37,258 nt of DNA from an uncultured Saprospiraceae bacterium (GTDB lineage Bacteria; Bacteroidota; Bacteroidia; Chitinophagales; Saprospiraceae): positions 1 to 37,258 of the forward strand of contig CALDTJ010000085.1 in NCBI GenBank assembly GCA_937924145.1, given 5' to 3'. Shown piece by piece: positions 25,331-34,610 of the stretch; position 1 is the first letter of the stretch, and each line of letters begins with the position of its first letter. A program made the translations under genes and the position numbers. Below the pieces are notes generated by a model. The model made no database searches. It was not told where the DNA came from and saw nothing but the letters and a program-made list of their open reading frames with translations.

Positions 25331-26194
25331 ATGATAAAAAAGGTTAATTGGTTATTAATTATTGGTTATTGGTTATTGATTATTAGTTCCTGCGATCTAG
25401 TCAATCCAGCAGAACAACTTCCTGCCTACATTCAAATAAACAACTTCGAACTCACAACCACAGCAGCACAAGGCGAAAACTCAGAACAAATCACTGACGC
25501 TTGGGTCTTTGTCAATGATCTTTCTTTAGGGGTTTATGAGCTACCCGCTACCGTTCCTACCTTAGATTTAGGAACTCAGGACATTACTATTTTTCCAGTC
25601 ATTCGAGAAAATGGTTTGCGAAGTGCGCCCATCATTTATCCTTTTTACAATCGTTATGAGACGACCGCTGAACTAGCAGCAGAGCAAACGGTGACTATTC
25701 GCCCAACAACGACCTATGCTTCTAACGCTGTTTTTGAATTAGTAGAAGATTTTAATACCACCGGACATCGGCTAAAAGGCGATAATCCTACTGCGCTCCA
25801 AACTAATGATGGTATCGGAGAAGTTGTTTTTGGCAATAATGCAGAAATAACCTTTACTTCTTCAAGTACTTTTGTAGATTTACCGACCTCAGGAGGAAAA
25901 GCTGTTTTCTTGGAATTTGATTACCAAACAAATGTTGAATTTGAGGTTGGCTTAGTAGGTTTAGATATTAATGGTGGCAATATCAATGCTACTAATTATA
26001 AAATCATTCTTTGCCCGATTAATCGTTGGAATAAACTCTACGTTAATTTTCAAGAAGACCTAGAACAGTCTCAATTAACTGGTTATAAATTAGCCTTCCG
26101 AGCCTCTACCAATGATACAGGCTGCGGCAATGTAAATAGTACCTCCCCCGAAGTTTTAATAGACAATGTCAAATTTATTCGAATAGGAAATTGA
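25331..26194 (+). CDS. Lipoprotein of unknown function in polysaccharide gene cluster
   Basis: A 287-residue protein. The signal peptide (MIKKVNWLLIIGYWLLIISSC) ends in lipobox ISSC, with Cys21 as the predicted lipidation site, and is encoded by a heptanucleotide tandem repeat (see 25349-25383). The mature part has an N-terminal domain (about 30-125: YIQINNFELTTT, DAWVFVNDLSLGVYELPAT), which reads like a carboxypeptidase-regulatory/DUF4397-like beta-sandwich. A second jelly-roll-like domain (about 135-287) contains VFLEFDYQTNVEFEVGL and PEVLIDNVKFIRIG. It sits 9 bp after the oxidoreductase gene and overlaps the sugar transferase start by 4 bp. The sequence suggests a surface carbohydrate-associated protein, but this is inference. 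Confidence 0.78.
   Translation: MIKKVNWLLIIGYWLLIISSCDLVNPAEQLPAYIQINNFELTTTAAQGENSEQITDAWVFVNDLSLGVYELPATVPTLDLGTQDITIFPVIRENGLRSAPIIYPFYNRYETTAELAAEQTVTIRPTTTYASNAVFELVEDFNTTGHRLKGDNPTALQTNDGIGEVVFGNNAEITFTSSSTFVDLPTSGGKAVFLEFDYQTNVEFEVGLVGLDINGGNINATNYKIILCPINRWNKLYVNFQEDLEQSQLTGYKLAFRASTNDTGCGNVNSTSPEVLIDNVKFIRIGN
25349..25383 (+). repeat. Heptanucleotide tandem repeat encoding a signal peptide
   Basis: Five consecutive 7-mers, TGGTTAT, TAATTAT, TGGTTAT, TGGTTAT, TGATTAT, with a related 7-mer just before. Translated, they give the duplicated hydrophobic pattern WLLIIGY-WLLIISS (three heptads equal seven codons), which is the core of the lipoprotein signal peptide. Confidence 0.85.
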
Positions 26195-27615
26195 GTCAAC
26201 GACGCCAACATATTGACACCAGAAATTATAAAATTGTTGATTTTATAATGGCTATGCTCGCATGGGCTTGTTTCTATGTCTATCGAAAGGTCGTATCTGA
26301 GGAAGTACCATTAGACGAAACGGTTTGGCAAGACACTAATTTGTATATAGGCATTATTGTGATTCCTATTGGTTGGATACTCCTCTACTCCATTTTTGAT
26401 CGGTACCAAGATATTTATCGACTATCTCGATTGGCCACTTTAGGACGAACATTCGTGATCTCGTTCACAGGTGTATTCTTTCTATTTTTTGCGCTCATTT
26501 TAGATGATGTCATCCAATCTTACACAACTTATATAGCCTCGTTTTTTGCGTTATTAGGCATTCATTTTCTATTGACTGCGACTGCTAGAATGATCTTGTT
26601 AACCCAAGCAAAAAGGCGAATCAAAAAAGGTTTGGTAAGTTACAATACGTTGATTATTGGTGGCAATCAAAAAGCGATTGACCTTTACGAAGAAATCAAT
26701 AATATGAAATTGCCAACAGGAAATAATTTTCTTGGCTTTATTGATTCCAATGGAAATAGTAAAAATGAATTGGCACAATACCTTCCAATTTTAGGTAAAA
26801 TAAAAGACATCAATCAGGTTATCAAAGAACGAGAAATTGAAGAAGCTATCATTGCCATAGAAACTTCTGATCATAATAAAATCAAAGAAATATTAAACGC
26901 TCTAGCTGATTTTGAGGAAGAAGTTTATACTAGGATCATCCCTGACATGTACGATATTTTGTTGGGAACAGTCAAAATGAATCATGTTTTTGGAGCAGTC
27001 TTAATCGATATTCAACAAAATTTAATGCCTCGTTGGCAAAGGATTATCAAACGATTAATTGACATTGGCGCAAGTCTAGCGATGCTCATTTTATTAGCAC
27101 CAGTCTATTTATATGTCGCTCTAAAAGTCAAATTTTCTTCTGACGGTCCAATCTTTTATCAACAAGAGCGAATTGGCTTAAATGGTCAACCTTTTAATAT
27201 TTTCAAGTTCCGTTCGATGTATGTTGATGCAGAACAAAATGGACCTCAGTTATCCATTGATAATGATGATCGATGCACGCCTTGGGGTGCGGTCATGCGT
27301 AAGTGGCGATTAGATGAGTTGCCGCAATTTTGGAATGTTTTGAAAGGAGATATGTCGCTAGTTGGTCCTCGACCCGAACGACAACATTACATTGATAAAA
27401 TTCTAAAAATCAGTCCACATTATCGGCATTTGTTAAAGGTTCGACCGGGCATAACTTCTTGGGGGCAAGTGAAATATGGATATGCCTCTAGTATTGACGA
27501 AATGGTGCAGCGATTGCGTTTTGATATTTTGTATATTGAAAACCGTTCGTTGGCTTTGGATTTTAAAATTATGTTTTATACGCTGCGGGTATTACTTCAA
27601 GGAACGGGAAAATAG
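26191..27615 (+). CDS. Undecaprenyl-phosphate sugar-1-phosphate transferase (polyprenyl glycosylphosphotransferase)
   Basis: A 474-residue protein. The N-terminal half has four membrane helices (about 16-32, 46-64, 82-103, 110-132), followed by a cytosolic Rossmann-like domain (about 148-265). The C-terminal bacterial sugar transferase domain (about 280-474) has a re-entrant membrane helix and the catalytic Asp375-Glu376 in RKWRLDELPQFWNV, followed by GDMSLVGPRPE. It moves a sugar phosphate from UDP-sugar to undecaprenyl phosphate, starting a repeat unit of capsule, exopolysaccharide or O-antigen. The start is TTG (26191-26193), overlapping the TGA of the preceding gene (TTGA). The conserved N-terminal segment (RNYKIVDFIMAMLAWACFYV) would be cut by the next ATG at 26248, so TTG is preferred and translational coupling is likely. 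Confidence 0.92.
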   Translation: MSQRRQHIDTRNYKIVDFIMAMLAWACFYVYRKVVSEEVPLDETVWQDTNLYIGIIVIPIGWILLYSIFDRYQDIYRLSRLATLGRTFVISFTGVFFLFFALILDDVIQSYTTYIASFFALLGIHFLLTATARMILLTQAKRRIKKGLVSYNTLIIGGNQKAIDLYEEINNMKLPTGNNFLGFIDSNGNSKNELAQYLPILGKIKDINQVIKEREIEEAIIAIETSDHNKIKEILNALADFEEEVYTRIIPDMYDILLGTVKMNHVFGAVLIDIQQNLMPRWQRIIKRLIDIGASLAMLILLAPVYLYVALKVKFSSDGPIFYQQERIGLNGQPFNIFKFRSMYVDAEQNGPQLSIDNDDRCTPWGAVMRKWRLDELPQFWNVLKGDMSLVGPRPERQHYIDKILKISPHYRHLLKVRPGITSWGQVKYGYASSIDEMVQRLRFDILYIENRSLALDFKIMFYTLRVLLQGTGK

Positions 27616-27630
27616 TTCCTAATAAATGAT

Positions 27631-27673
27631 GTTTAATAGCTGCCAGCCTTCGAAAGGCTTGCAACTATTAAAC
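27631..27673. terminator. Long imperfect palindrome between convergent genes
   Basis: GTTTAATAG and CTATTAAAC form a 9-bp outer stem; AGCCTT/AAGGCT form a 6-bp inner stem with a short loop and an intervening partly paired zone. It lies 16 bp after the sugar transferase stop and 10 bp from the stop of the convergent 1442-residue protein gene. It probably ends transcription in both directions, although the T-runs are weak. Confidence 0.65.
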
Positions 27674-27682
27674 ACTACTTTT

Positions 27683-30600
27683 TTAATTTCTCAACTCCAT
27701 TTTCAACATCAAAAACAAACTAACATTCAAAACTAACAAGCCAAAAATTAATAAGCTCCATTGACTAAAAGTAGGAATCGGAATATCTCTACCACAACCA
27801 TTTATGGTAATCAAAGATTCCCCACTTTCAACTAATCCATCCAGATTCAAACAGAAAGCTAAACTACCTTCATCCAATTCAATTTGAGTAATATCATCAA
27901 GCGTCGCATCAGTTTGAATCATGGTAATATAATCATCTACAGCACTAGGTGTATTATTACTCTCATAAGAAAGACCATAAACATTATATTCGCCTATTGG
28001 CAAAGTCGTCCAATCAAAATCTCCATCTTGAGCAAATTCTAATATTGCTCCCACTTCGTCTACTAACAAGAAAGTATATTGAAAATTAGCAGTTGGTGGA
28101 CTTAGTCCATCCGCAGCTGCATAGCTTACCTCAAATGCTCCCAAGTCATCGAATAAACAAATACTACTGTTAATAATTCCCGACGGAGGGATAATATCGC
28201 CAGCGTCCGCAGTACAACAGGCAAAGTTGTCAACAGCTATACTTGTTTGACCAACAATCTCACAACCATCAGCAGGTCTTTTATAAACGAAATAATAGTT
28301 CTGTTCTGTTATTGGAGTAAAAGCAGTTGTAGTCATTTCCAAGTTAGATCGCAGAGCTAATGGCAATAAAGATGGATCAGATTTATACCATTTAATAGCA
28401 CCTATCGTTTCTGCATTACTTTTTGAAACAGTTCCATTATCGTCAATAGTGATAATAATATCTTTATTTAAATCAACAGATTCAGAACCATCATTACAAA
28501 CTGCTATTGGATTGACTGTATTTAAGGTTAAAGGCACTGGTGGGTTGACCACTTGTGTTGTTCCATTGATTATACCAGCACAACCAGTCAAGTTGTTTAC
28601 ACTTTGTAACTCATAAATTCCAATAGTGGCTACGGGTAAGATAAAGGGTGACTTATAAGCAGCAGAGACAATCGGGCTACCTCCATTAATGGTATATTCA
28701 AATTCCCATGGTCCACTTGTAATGGGGGAAAATTCAAAGGTAAGTTCACCATTAGCAACTCCACTACAATCCGTCAGGTCAGTAGCAGCACTAATCATTG
28801 CAGTAGGGCTATCTTGAATGGTAATAACGACCACATCATCATCTTTTTTGCCTGTGCAAAATACACCACCAGCGTCTGCGATACTACTAATTCGTATCTC
28901 AATATCAGAGAAAGTTGTTGTACCTATTGCAGCTACAATATCACTATAAGTTATTGACAAAGGGGTACTAACATTATTTTTTACCAAAGGGAAAACGATT
29001 CCGTTATAGGTCACCTCAAATGAGACATTATAATTGCCACTACCATTTGATAAATTAGCTGTCGCTAGAATTTCCGAATTATTAATGGGCAAGCATAAAT
29101 TCCGATCACCAGTTTGTAGGTCTGCCTCGGGACAAATTACCCTCAAAGATAACGCAACAGTAGTTACAGTACTTTCTGTGCAAATAGCAGTAATCGTGGC
29201 AGGTTGCACAATGCCTTTAATTTCGATGGTTTGATTACAGAAATCTTCGCCTAAATTGGTTACTAAATCCGTTACCGTGGTGATGGGTAATGCCCCAGAA
29301 TTAGTGGCTCCAGGGGTAAATTTGGCTGCATCATCTGTAAATTGCCAATTGCCAGTAACATCTGTATCTAATTCAATTGAAACGCCATTAGCAGCACTTT
29401 TGAGGTTCACATCTGCAAATGCTTGTCCACTTCTCATGACAGTTGCTGGCGGCGTACAACCATTTGGAGCAATCGTAATCGCTTTGGTAAGCGTCGCATC
29501 AGGGTGATTATTCCCACCTCCAGCCGTTGGGCCTCCCCAAAGAATGCCATCGACAAAAGTACCTGTAGCATCATACATAAATAGGAATTCTCCATTCCCA
29601 GCACTATGGTTGGTAAATTGTAAATCAGCCGCACCATTAGAGCCAAATGGATCACTAAAGCAACCACAATTATCTAAGTCAATATCTATTTGAGCAATAG
29701 GTGCATCCGTATTTGTGCCTGAAGCAATCAATAAAAATCCATCTGATGGGATCACCGTACCATCTGGTAAGATGATTTCATCATCTCCATCGGTTAAAAT
29801 ATAGCAACTCAGATCAGTGCCAGGCACACCTGCCAATTCTATAAACTCACCTCCATTTCCATCATTATTGCCAGCATCTACTAATACCTCATTGATAACA
29901 GGCCCAGAAGTCGGAGCAGGTGGATTAGCGACGGTTATTTCTGACTGCCCTAGTAGTGTACCTTCGTTTTTAAATGGATCAAAGCCTACTGTTCCATAAT
30001 ACCAATCAACAGTCCCTCCATTCGGTAAGTCACTACTTAATGCTGCATCAATGGCAAGGGTGAAGTCTTCGTTCGGGCAAACCGTTATTTTACTAATAGT
30101 TGCACCATTGGGTTCTGGGCAAGGTGGAACATTTCTACAGCTCTCTCCTATCGTAATCACTTGATTAGCTCCACAATTGGCTAAGTCCTCTATGACTATT
30201 ACTATTGGTGGTATTAGCGTATTAGGTAAATTAAAATTTCCCGTAGTATTTGTTTCGACTACAGTTCCCGTCGTTTCTTCCATACCATTGGTCACACCTT
30301 CTTTCAAGTAATATTGAATATTTGCATTCGGGCTAGTAACCAACTGACTAAAATCTACTAAGCCAATATTTGTATTAAAATCGTCGGGGCAAGCAATCGC
30401 ATTATCTGAAACAGTCAATACTTCTGCAATTGAAATATTCACTTTTACTTTCTCATAACATTCATGTGCTATAGATTGGTTGACAACCGTATTATTATTT
30501 CCAGATCCACAACAATCCGTATAATCATCCCAAACCAAAGTGAAAGAGTGAGTAGCACCAGCAGTTAGCGTGTTGGAAGTAAAATTGAAAGTTGTCACTC

Positions 30601-32011
30601 CATCATTGTCACTTGCAGCAGCACCGTCAGTCTTTGCGTGCCCTACTTTAGTAATAGTCCAGTCTTGGTCATTGCCATTTTCATCTCTGACAAAAGAACC
30701 TGCTAATTTTGCGGAACGCATCAAAGGCTCTACATGCTGATAATTATAAACTTTCAATTGAAATTCAACTGATTGGGCACTGCAAAGAGAAAGATTAACC
30801 GTATTCTTCTCCCTAATTTCTACCATTCCATTACCACCATCATAGAAAAAATCCCACGAATCAGTATCATTAGGTTCACTCGGATTAGGATGATTAGTGA
30901 TCTGCCACTGAGTAGCAGCAATGATTGAGTTAATAGAACTTGGAACTAAATCCATTGGATCAAAAATTGTCCAATCTGTATTCAGATCTGGATCATCCAT
31001 GTGTGAGGAAGTCGTACTAGTTTTAGGTTCTTGCCTACTATTCCCAATTGGGCTAGTATCGTTCAAGCGAATATGAGTAGAATTACAACTGGTTAAATTC
31101 AATCCCACATTCACCCAAACAGGATCAGATAAGGCAGGAACTGTATATATTTTTTGATCTGCGTTGCAATCACCAATTGGGATATTTAATTGTGTACCGA
31201 ATAATGTCGGATTTCCTAAATCATCATTTCCAGAAGGCATCCAATAAACACCAGCTGCATTACCACCATTTGCCCGATAACCTATATGAGCATTAGTATT
31301 GTCATTGATTACCCCATTTTCATCATTATCTCCTAATGTATAAGGGTGATTAATTTGGACAGAAACGTGATCCGAAGAAGTGCCAGCATTTCCAGATGCT
31401 CCACCAATGGTCATTCCTCCACCATTAACCTTAGTCATATCTGGGGCTCCCCAATAAACGGCATCGTGTGGCGTACCATCTGGTCGAAAAAGCATGACTT
31501 GATCACCATCTTTATTCCCTTCTTGCGGTTGATTATCTAAAGTAAAACCATAGGTAGTATAGACCGAAGGAGAGACATAATTTACATTCTTATCATCACA
31601 AACATCAAAGTCTACAACTAAGCCAGGAAAGTCACAGACACTACAAGAAAGACCAGTATTGATACCTGTATAATATCCGCTACTCACGTTATTCCGTTCT
31701 GAACAAGCAATCAGAAAAACGCCGTCTGAGGGGATAGTTGTTCCAGCAGGCAACACAATCGCCCATTCTGTATTAGTGATGACCATGCAACCAATATCCG
31801 TTCCAACAGGGCCAGCTAATTCGACAATAGCGTCGTTTCCTGCCTCAATATTTCCACCATCACCCGAAATTTCGTTGATGACAATGTATTCATATTGAGC
31901 GTTTAAAAATGCTTGGGAATAGAGAAAGAAGAAAAAGAAAATCGTGATTCTAAAAAATAGAAAGGTTGGGCAAATACAAACGTATTTAAAGAGGGTTCTT
32001 GTTTGTTCCAT
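27683..32011 (-). CDS. Large secreted lamin-tail protein with IPTL-like C-terminal sorting segment
   Basis: A 1442-residue protein with a signal peptide containing a run of phenylalanines (about 12-38, ending LNA). The first lamin-tail-like domain (about 41-235) begins YEYIVINEISGDGG and has the A-I-V-E-L-A-G / I-P-S-D-G-V-F-L-I-A pattern. A second, similar domain lies at about 705-830 (INEVLVDAG, EFIELAG, IPSDGFLLIA). The stretches between and after hold Ig-like and cysteine-containing modules. The C-terminus (1412-1442) is IPTFSQWSLLIFGLL plus a hydrophobic helix and a basic tail, matching the IPTL-CTERM type sorting signal, not a T9SS domain. Lamin-tail domains are common in extracellular bacterial proteins, sometimes with nucleases, but no nuclease motif was seen. 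The substrate is unknown. Confidence 0.85.
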   Translation of the reverse strand: MEQTRTLFKYVCICPTFLFFRITIFFFFFLYSQAFLNAQYEYIVINEISGDGGNIEAGNDAIVELAGPVGTDIGCMVITNTEWAIVLPAGTTIPSDGVFLIACSERNNVSSGYYTGINTGLSCSVCDFPGLVVDFDVCDDKNVNYVSPSVYTTYGFTLDNQPQEGNKDGDQVMLFRPDGTPHDAVYWGAPDMTKVNGGGMTIGGASGNAGTSSDHVSVQINHPYTLGDNDENGVINDNTNAHIGYRANGGNAAGVYWMPSGNDDLGNPTLFGTQLNIPIGDCNADQKIYTVPALSDPVWVNVGLNLTSCNSTHIRLNDTSPIGNSRQEPKTSTTSSHMDDPDLNTDWTIFDPMDLVPSSINSIIAATQWQITNHPNPSEPNDTDSWDFFYDGGNGMVEIREKNTVNLSLCSAQSVEFQLKVYNYQHVEPLMRSAKLAGSFVRDENGNDQDWTITKVGHAKTDGAAASDNDGVTTFNFTSNTLTAGATHSFTLVWDDYTDCCGSGNNNTVVNQSIAHECYEKVKVNISIAEVLTVSDNAIACPDDFNTNIGLVDFSQLVTSPNANIQYYLKEGVTNGMEETTGTVVETNTTGNFNLPNTLIPPIVIVIEDLANCGANQVITIGESCRNVPPCPEPNGATISKITVCPNEDFTLAIDAALSSDLPNGGTVDWYYGTVGFDPFKNEGTLLGQSEITVANPPAPTSGPVINEVLVDAGNNDGNGGEFIELAGVPGTDLSCYILTDGDDEIILPDGTVIPSDGFLLIASGTNTDAPIAQIDIDLDNCGCFSDPFGSNGAADLQFTNHSAGNGEFLFMYDATGTFVDGILWGGPTAGGGNNHPDATLTKAITIAPNGCTPPATVMRSGQAFADVNLKSAANGVSIELDTDVTGNWQFTDDAAKFTPGATNSGALPITTVTDLVTNLGEDFCNQTIEIKGIVQPATITAICTESTVTTVALSLRVICPEADLQTGDRNLCLPINNSEILATANLSNGSGNYNVSFEVTYNGIVFPLVKNNVSTPLSITYSDIVAAIGTTTFSDIEIRISSIADAGGVFCTGKKDDDVVVITIQDSPTAMISAATDLTDCSGVANGELTFEFSPITSGPWEFEYTINGGSPIVSAAYKSPFILPVATIGIYELQSVNNLTGCAGIINGTTQVVNPPVPLTLNTVNPIAVCNDGSESVDLNKDIIITIDDNGTVSKSNAETIGAIKWYKSDPSLLPLALRSNLEMTTTAFTPITEQNYYFVYKRPADGCEIVGQTSIAVDNFACCTADAGDIIPPSGIINSSICLFDDLGAFEVSYAAADGLSPPTANFQYTFLLVDEVGAILEFAQDGDFDWTTLPIGEYNVYGLSYESNNTPSAVDDYITMIQTDATLDDITQIELDEGSLAFCLNLDGLVESGESLITINGCGRDIPIPTFSQWSLLIFGLLVLNVSLFLMLKMELRN

Positions 32012-32020
32012 TTTGAGCTA

Positions 32021-32040
32021 AATTGTACGTGTTTACAATT
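32021..32040. repeat. Small inverted repeat upstream of the lamin-tail protein gene
   Basis: AATTGTA and TACAATT (7 bp) around CGTGTT, 9-29 bp upstream of the start at 32011. It could be an operator or a leader hairpin; no factor can be named. Confidence 0.35.
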
Positions 32041-32154
32041 AATCGGCTCTTAGGACAATAACAAGATACAAACTTTTTTAAATTAAAATTATACGCAATA
32101 TGTATTCATCTACTTTGAGTATGTATTCGGCTTATTTAATTTTGCATACAAAAT

Positions 32155-32187
32155 TAAAAAGCCGCTGAATTTTTCAATTCAACGGCT
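32155..32187 (-). terminator. Rho-independent terminator of thrS
   Basis: 12-bp stem (32160-32171 with 32176-32187, one mismatch, loop TTTC). On the minus strand it is followed by T5-AA-T4. It lies 45 bp after the thrS stop. Confidence 0.88.
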
Positions 32188-32232
32188 AATATTATCTCAT
32201 TTTGCTTAATTACTAAGCTTTATAAATTTTAG

Positions 32233-34197
32233 TTAGGCAGTAACTTCTTCTTCTGTTGCTGGCTTTTCATCAGCCTCTAAAAGTTCATTAAAAAACCGCA
32301 CAAAAGCATCTAATTCCATAAATCCTTTATCTCCTTCACCTTGAATCCGAACACCGACACCTCCTGCATCTGCCTCTTTTTCTCCAACGATTAGTAACAA
32401 CGGAATCTTCTTTAATTCATTGTCTCGAATTTTACGACCGATACTTTCATTTCTATCATCGACAAATCCTCGAATATCTTGATTCGCTAATTTTACCACA
32501 ATCTCATCGGCATACTTATTATACTTATCACTTACTGGCAATACAACAAATTGCTCAGGTGTTAACCATAATGGGAATTTACCTGCGGTATGCTCAATTA
32601 AAACACTCATAAAACGCTCTAAAGAACCGAAAGGCGCACGGTGAATCATTACAGGACGGTGCTTTTCGTTATCCGAACCAATGTATTCTAACTCAAATCG
32701 TTCTGGTAGGTTATAGTCTACCTGAATTGTTCCTAGTTGCCATTCTCGACCTAAAGCATCTTTGATCATAAAGTCTAGCTTAGGGCCATAAAACGCCGCC
32801 TCCCCTAACTCTGTGACCGTCTTCATCCCTACTTCCTGAGTGGCCTCAATAATCGCACTTTCGGCACTATGCCAGATTTCATCCGAACCAATGTACTTTT
32901 CTGGTTTAGATGGATCTCGTAAAGAAATTTGAGCGGTATAATCTTTAAAGCCCATTTTTTTCAATACCGTCTCCGTCAAATCTAGTACATTCAAAAACTC
33001 ATCTTTCAACTGCGCTTCTGTACAGAAAATATGTGCATCATCTTGCGTAAAACCTCTTACTCTAGACAAACCATGCAATTCTCCACTTTGCTCATATCGG
33101 TAAACTGTTCCAAATTCTGCAATCCGCAAAGGCAACTCCTTATACGAGTGTGGTCTGTGCGCATATACCTCACAGTGATGCGGACAGTTCATTGGTTTTA
33201 ACAAGAATTCTTCGTCTGTCTTTGGCGTTTTGATTGGTTGGAAACTATCTTCTCCATACTTCGCATAGTGGCCAGAAGTGACGTACAATTCTTTTTTACC
33301 AATATGTGGAGTGGTGACTAATTTATACCCTCTTTTTACTTGTTCATCTTGCATGAATTTCATCAAACGTTCTCTTACCGCATTTCCCTTTGGCAACCAG
33401 ATTGGTAAACCTGCGCCTACCTTCTCAGAGAACATGAATAAGTCCATCTCTTGCCCTAGCTTTCGGTGGTCTCTTTTCTTAGCCTCCTCCAACATCGTCA
33501 AATACTGTTTCAACTCCTTCGCCTTTGGAAAAGAAACCCCTCTTAGTCGTACCATTTGCTGACGAGATTCATCTCCTTGCCAAAAAGCACCACCCACTTT
33601 CATAATCTTAACTGCCTTGATTTTTCCAGTATCAGGCACGTGTGGCCCTCTACATAAATCAACGAAGTTACCCTGAGTATATAAAGTCAACGCCTCATCT
33701 TCTCCCCGCTTTTCAATCAATTCAATTTTGTATTCGTCGCCTTTGTCCATAAAATACTCTAGAGCATCTTTCTTGGTAATATCTTGACGAACAAACTGAT
33801 TTTTTTGGCGAGCTAACTCCAACATCTTATCCTCAATCTTCTTAAAATCACTCTCTGAAATCTTATGCTCTCCCGGATCAATATCATAGTAATAGCCATC
33901 ATCAATCGCAGGTCCTGTTCCAAATTTCACTCCAGGGTAAAGTGCCTCAATTGCCTCCGCTAATAAGTGAGCTGTTGAGTGCCAAAAGGTCATTTTTCCA
34001 TCCTTGTCTCTCCAGGTCAATAATTGCACCAATGAGTCTTTTTCAATCGGTCGGTTGGCATCCCAAACCTCTCCGTTTACCTTGGCGGACAGTACATTAC
34101 GTGCTAATCCTTCGCTGATTGATGCAGCTACTTGCATAGAAGTTACGCCTGATTCATATTGGCGAACGCTGCCATCTGGAAGTGTGATATTAATCAT
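32233..34197 (-). CDS. thrS: Threonyl-tRNA synthetase
   Basis: A 654-residue protein of normal length. The TGS domain (1-62) begins [17 protein letters not shown]. The editing/SAD domain has [14 protein letters not shown]. The class II core has the zinc-ligand cysteine in [12 protein letters not shown] (Cys338), [13 protein letters not shown] and motif 3 [19 protein letters not shown]. The C-terminal anticodon-binding domain starts near [16 protein letters not shown]. It charges tRNA-Thr and clears Ser-tRNA-Thr. In many bacteria infC-rpmI-rplT follow thrS; here a terminator and the lamin-tail protein gene follow instead. MITE-like copy B lies 20 bp upstream of the ATG, so the leader is dominated by that palindrome. 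Confidence 0.97.
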   Translation of the reverse strand: MINITLPDGSVRQYESGVTSMQVAASISEGLARNVLSAKVNGEVWDANRPIEKDSLVQLLTWRDKDGKMTFWHSTAHLLAEAIEALYPGVKFGTGPAIDDGYYYDIDPGEHKISESDFKKIEDKMLELARQKNQFVRQDITKKDALEYFMDKGDEYKIELIEKRGEDEALTLYTQGNFVDLCRGPHVPDTGKIKAVKIMKVGGAFWQGDESRQQMVRLRGVSFPKAKELKQYLTMLEEAKKRDHRKLGQEMDLFMFSEKVGAGLPIWLPKGNAVRERLMKFMQDEQVKRGYKLVTTPHIGKKELYVTSGHYAKYGEDSFQPIKTPKTDEEFLLKPMNCPHHCEVYAHRPHSYKELPLRIAEFGTVYRYEQSGELHGLSRVRGFTQDDAHIFCTEAQLKDEFLNVLDLTETVLKKMGFKDYTAQISLRDPSKPEKYIGSDEIWHSAESAIIEATQEVGMKTVTELGEAAFYGPKLDFMIKDALGREWQLGTIQVDYNLPERFELEYIGSDNEKHRPVMIHRAPFGSLERFMSVLIEHTAGKFPLWLTPEQFVVLPVSDKYNKYADEIVVKLANQDIRGFVDDRNESIGRKIRDNELKKIPLLLIVGEKEADAGGVGVRIQGEGDKGFMELDAFVRFFNELLEADEKPATEEEVTA

Positions 34198-34216
34198 TTT
34201 GAAATCAAAAATTATA

Positions 34217-34356
34217 GCAACTGTTCACCAACTAGAATTACCACTCATTTTTTCTACCATTTAGATATTTAAGTTCATTTAGAACACGACTTAAATGCAC
34301 TTAAATATCTAAATGGTAAAAATAAAGTCTAATTAGTTATGTTGCTGAATAGTTAC
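34217..34356 (-). mobile_element. MITE-like palindromic element, copy B
   Basis: 140 bp, inverted relative to copy A at 23073-23211; by eye there are seven substitutions and a one-base indel between the two. The terminal repeats are GCAACTGTTCA and TGAATAGTTAC (9 of 11 paired). The 62-bp internal hairpin (34256-34317) has the same 10-base loop as copy A. It is flanked by perfect 8-bp direct repeats AAATTATA (34209-34216 and 34357-34364), the best evidence that it arrived by transposition. Confidence 0.88.
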
Positions 34357-34456
34357 AAATTATAAATGTAAAATTGAAAATCTAAAAGTCTGGTAGAACC
34401 TACGATTTTTTGGAACATAAAGTTCAAATGTAGCTGCAAAAATAGGCTTTTTTCCT

Positions 34457-34479
34457 GTAGTGCCAAGCTCTGCTTGGTA
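34457..34479 (+). repeat. REP unit, left of the RAYT gene
   Basis: A GTAG tetranucleotide followed two bases later by the palindrome CCAAGCTCTGCTTGG (34463-34477), then TA. The GTAG foot beside a short hairpin is the hallmark of REP sequences recognised by RAYT transposases. All 23 bases recur inverted at 35311-35333. Confidence 0.9.
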
Positions 34480-34610
34480 TATGATAGCGCAGAAATCTAT
34501 CTATCATCAAACAATAAAGTACCACAAAACACAACCAGAATCATAATAATCTATGAATAATTGATTTTAACAATATTTTTACTAATTTCACTTTCAAATA
34601 CTATACTATT

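Larger units (their letters stand above)
34198..34610. other. 413-bp intergenic region with MITE copy B and a REP unit
   Basis: This region lies between thrS (minus) and the RAYT gene (plus). It holds the MITE-like element (34217-34356), the left REP (34457-34479) and a small inverted repeat ATGATAG/CTATCAT (34481-34487, 34501-34507). The remaining ~100 bp before the RAYT start is plain AT-rich DNA. Confidence 0.7.
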
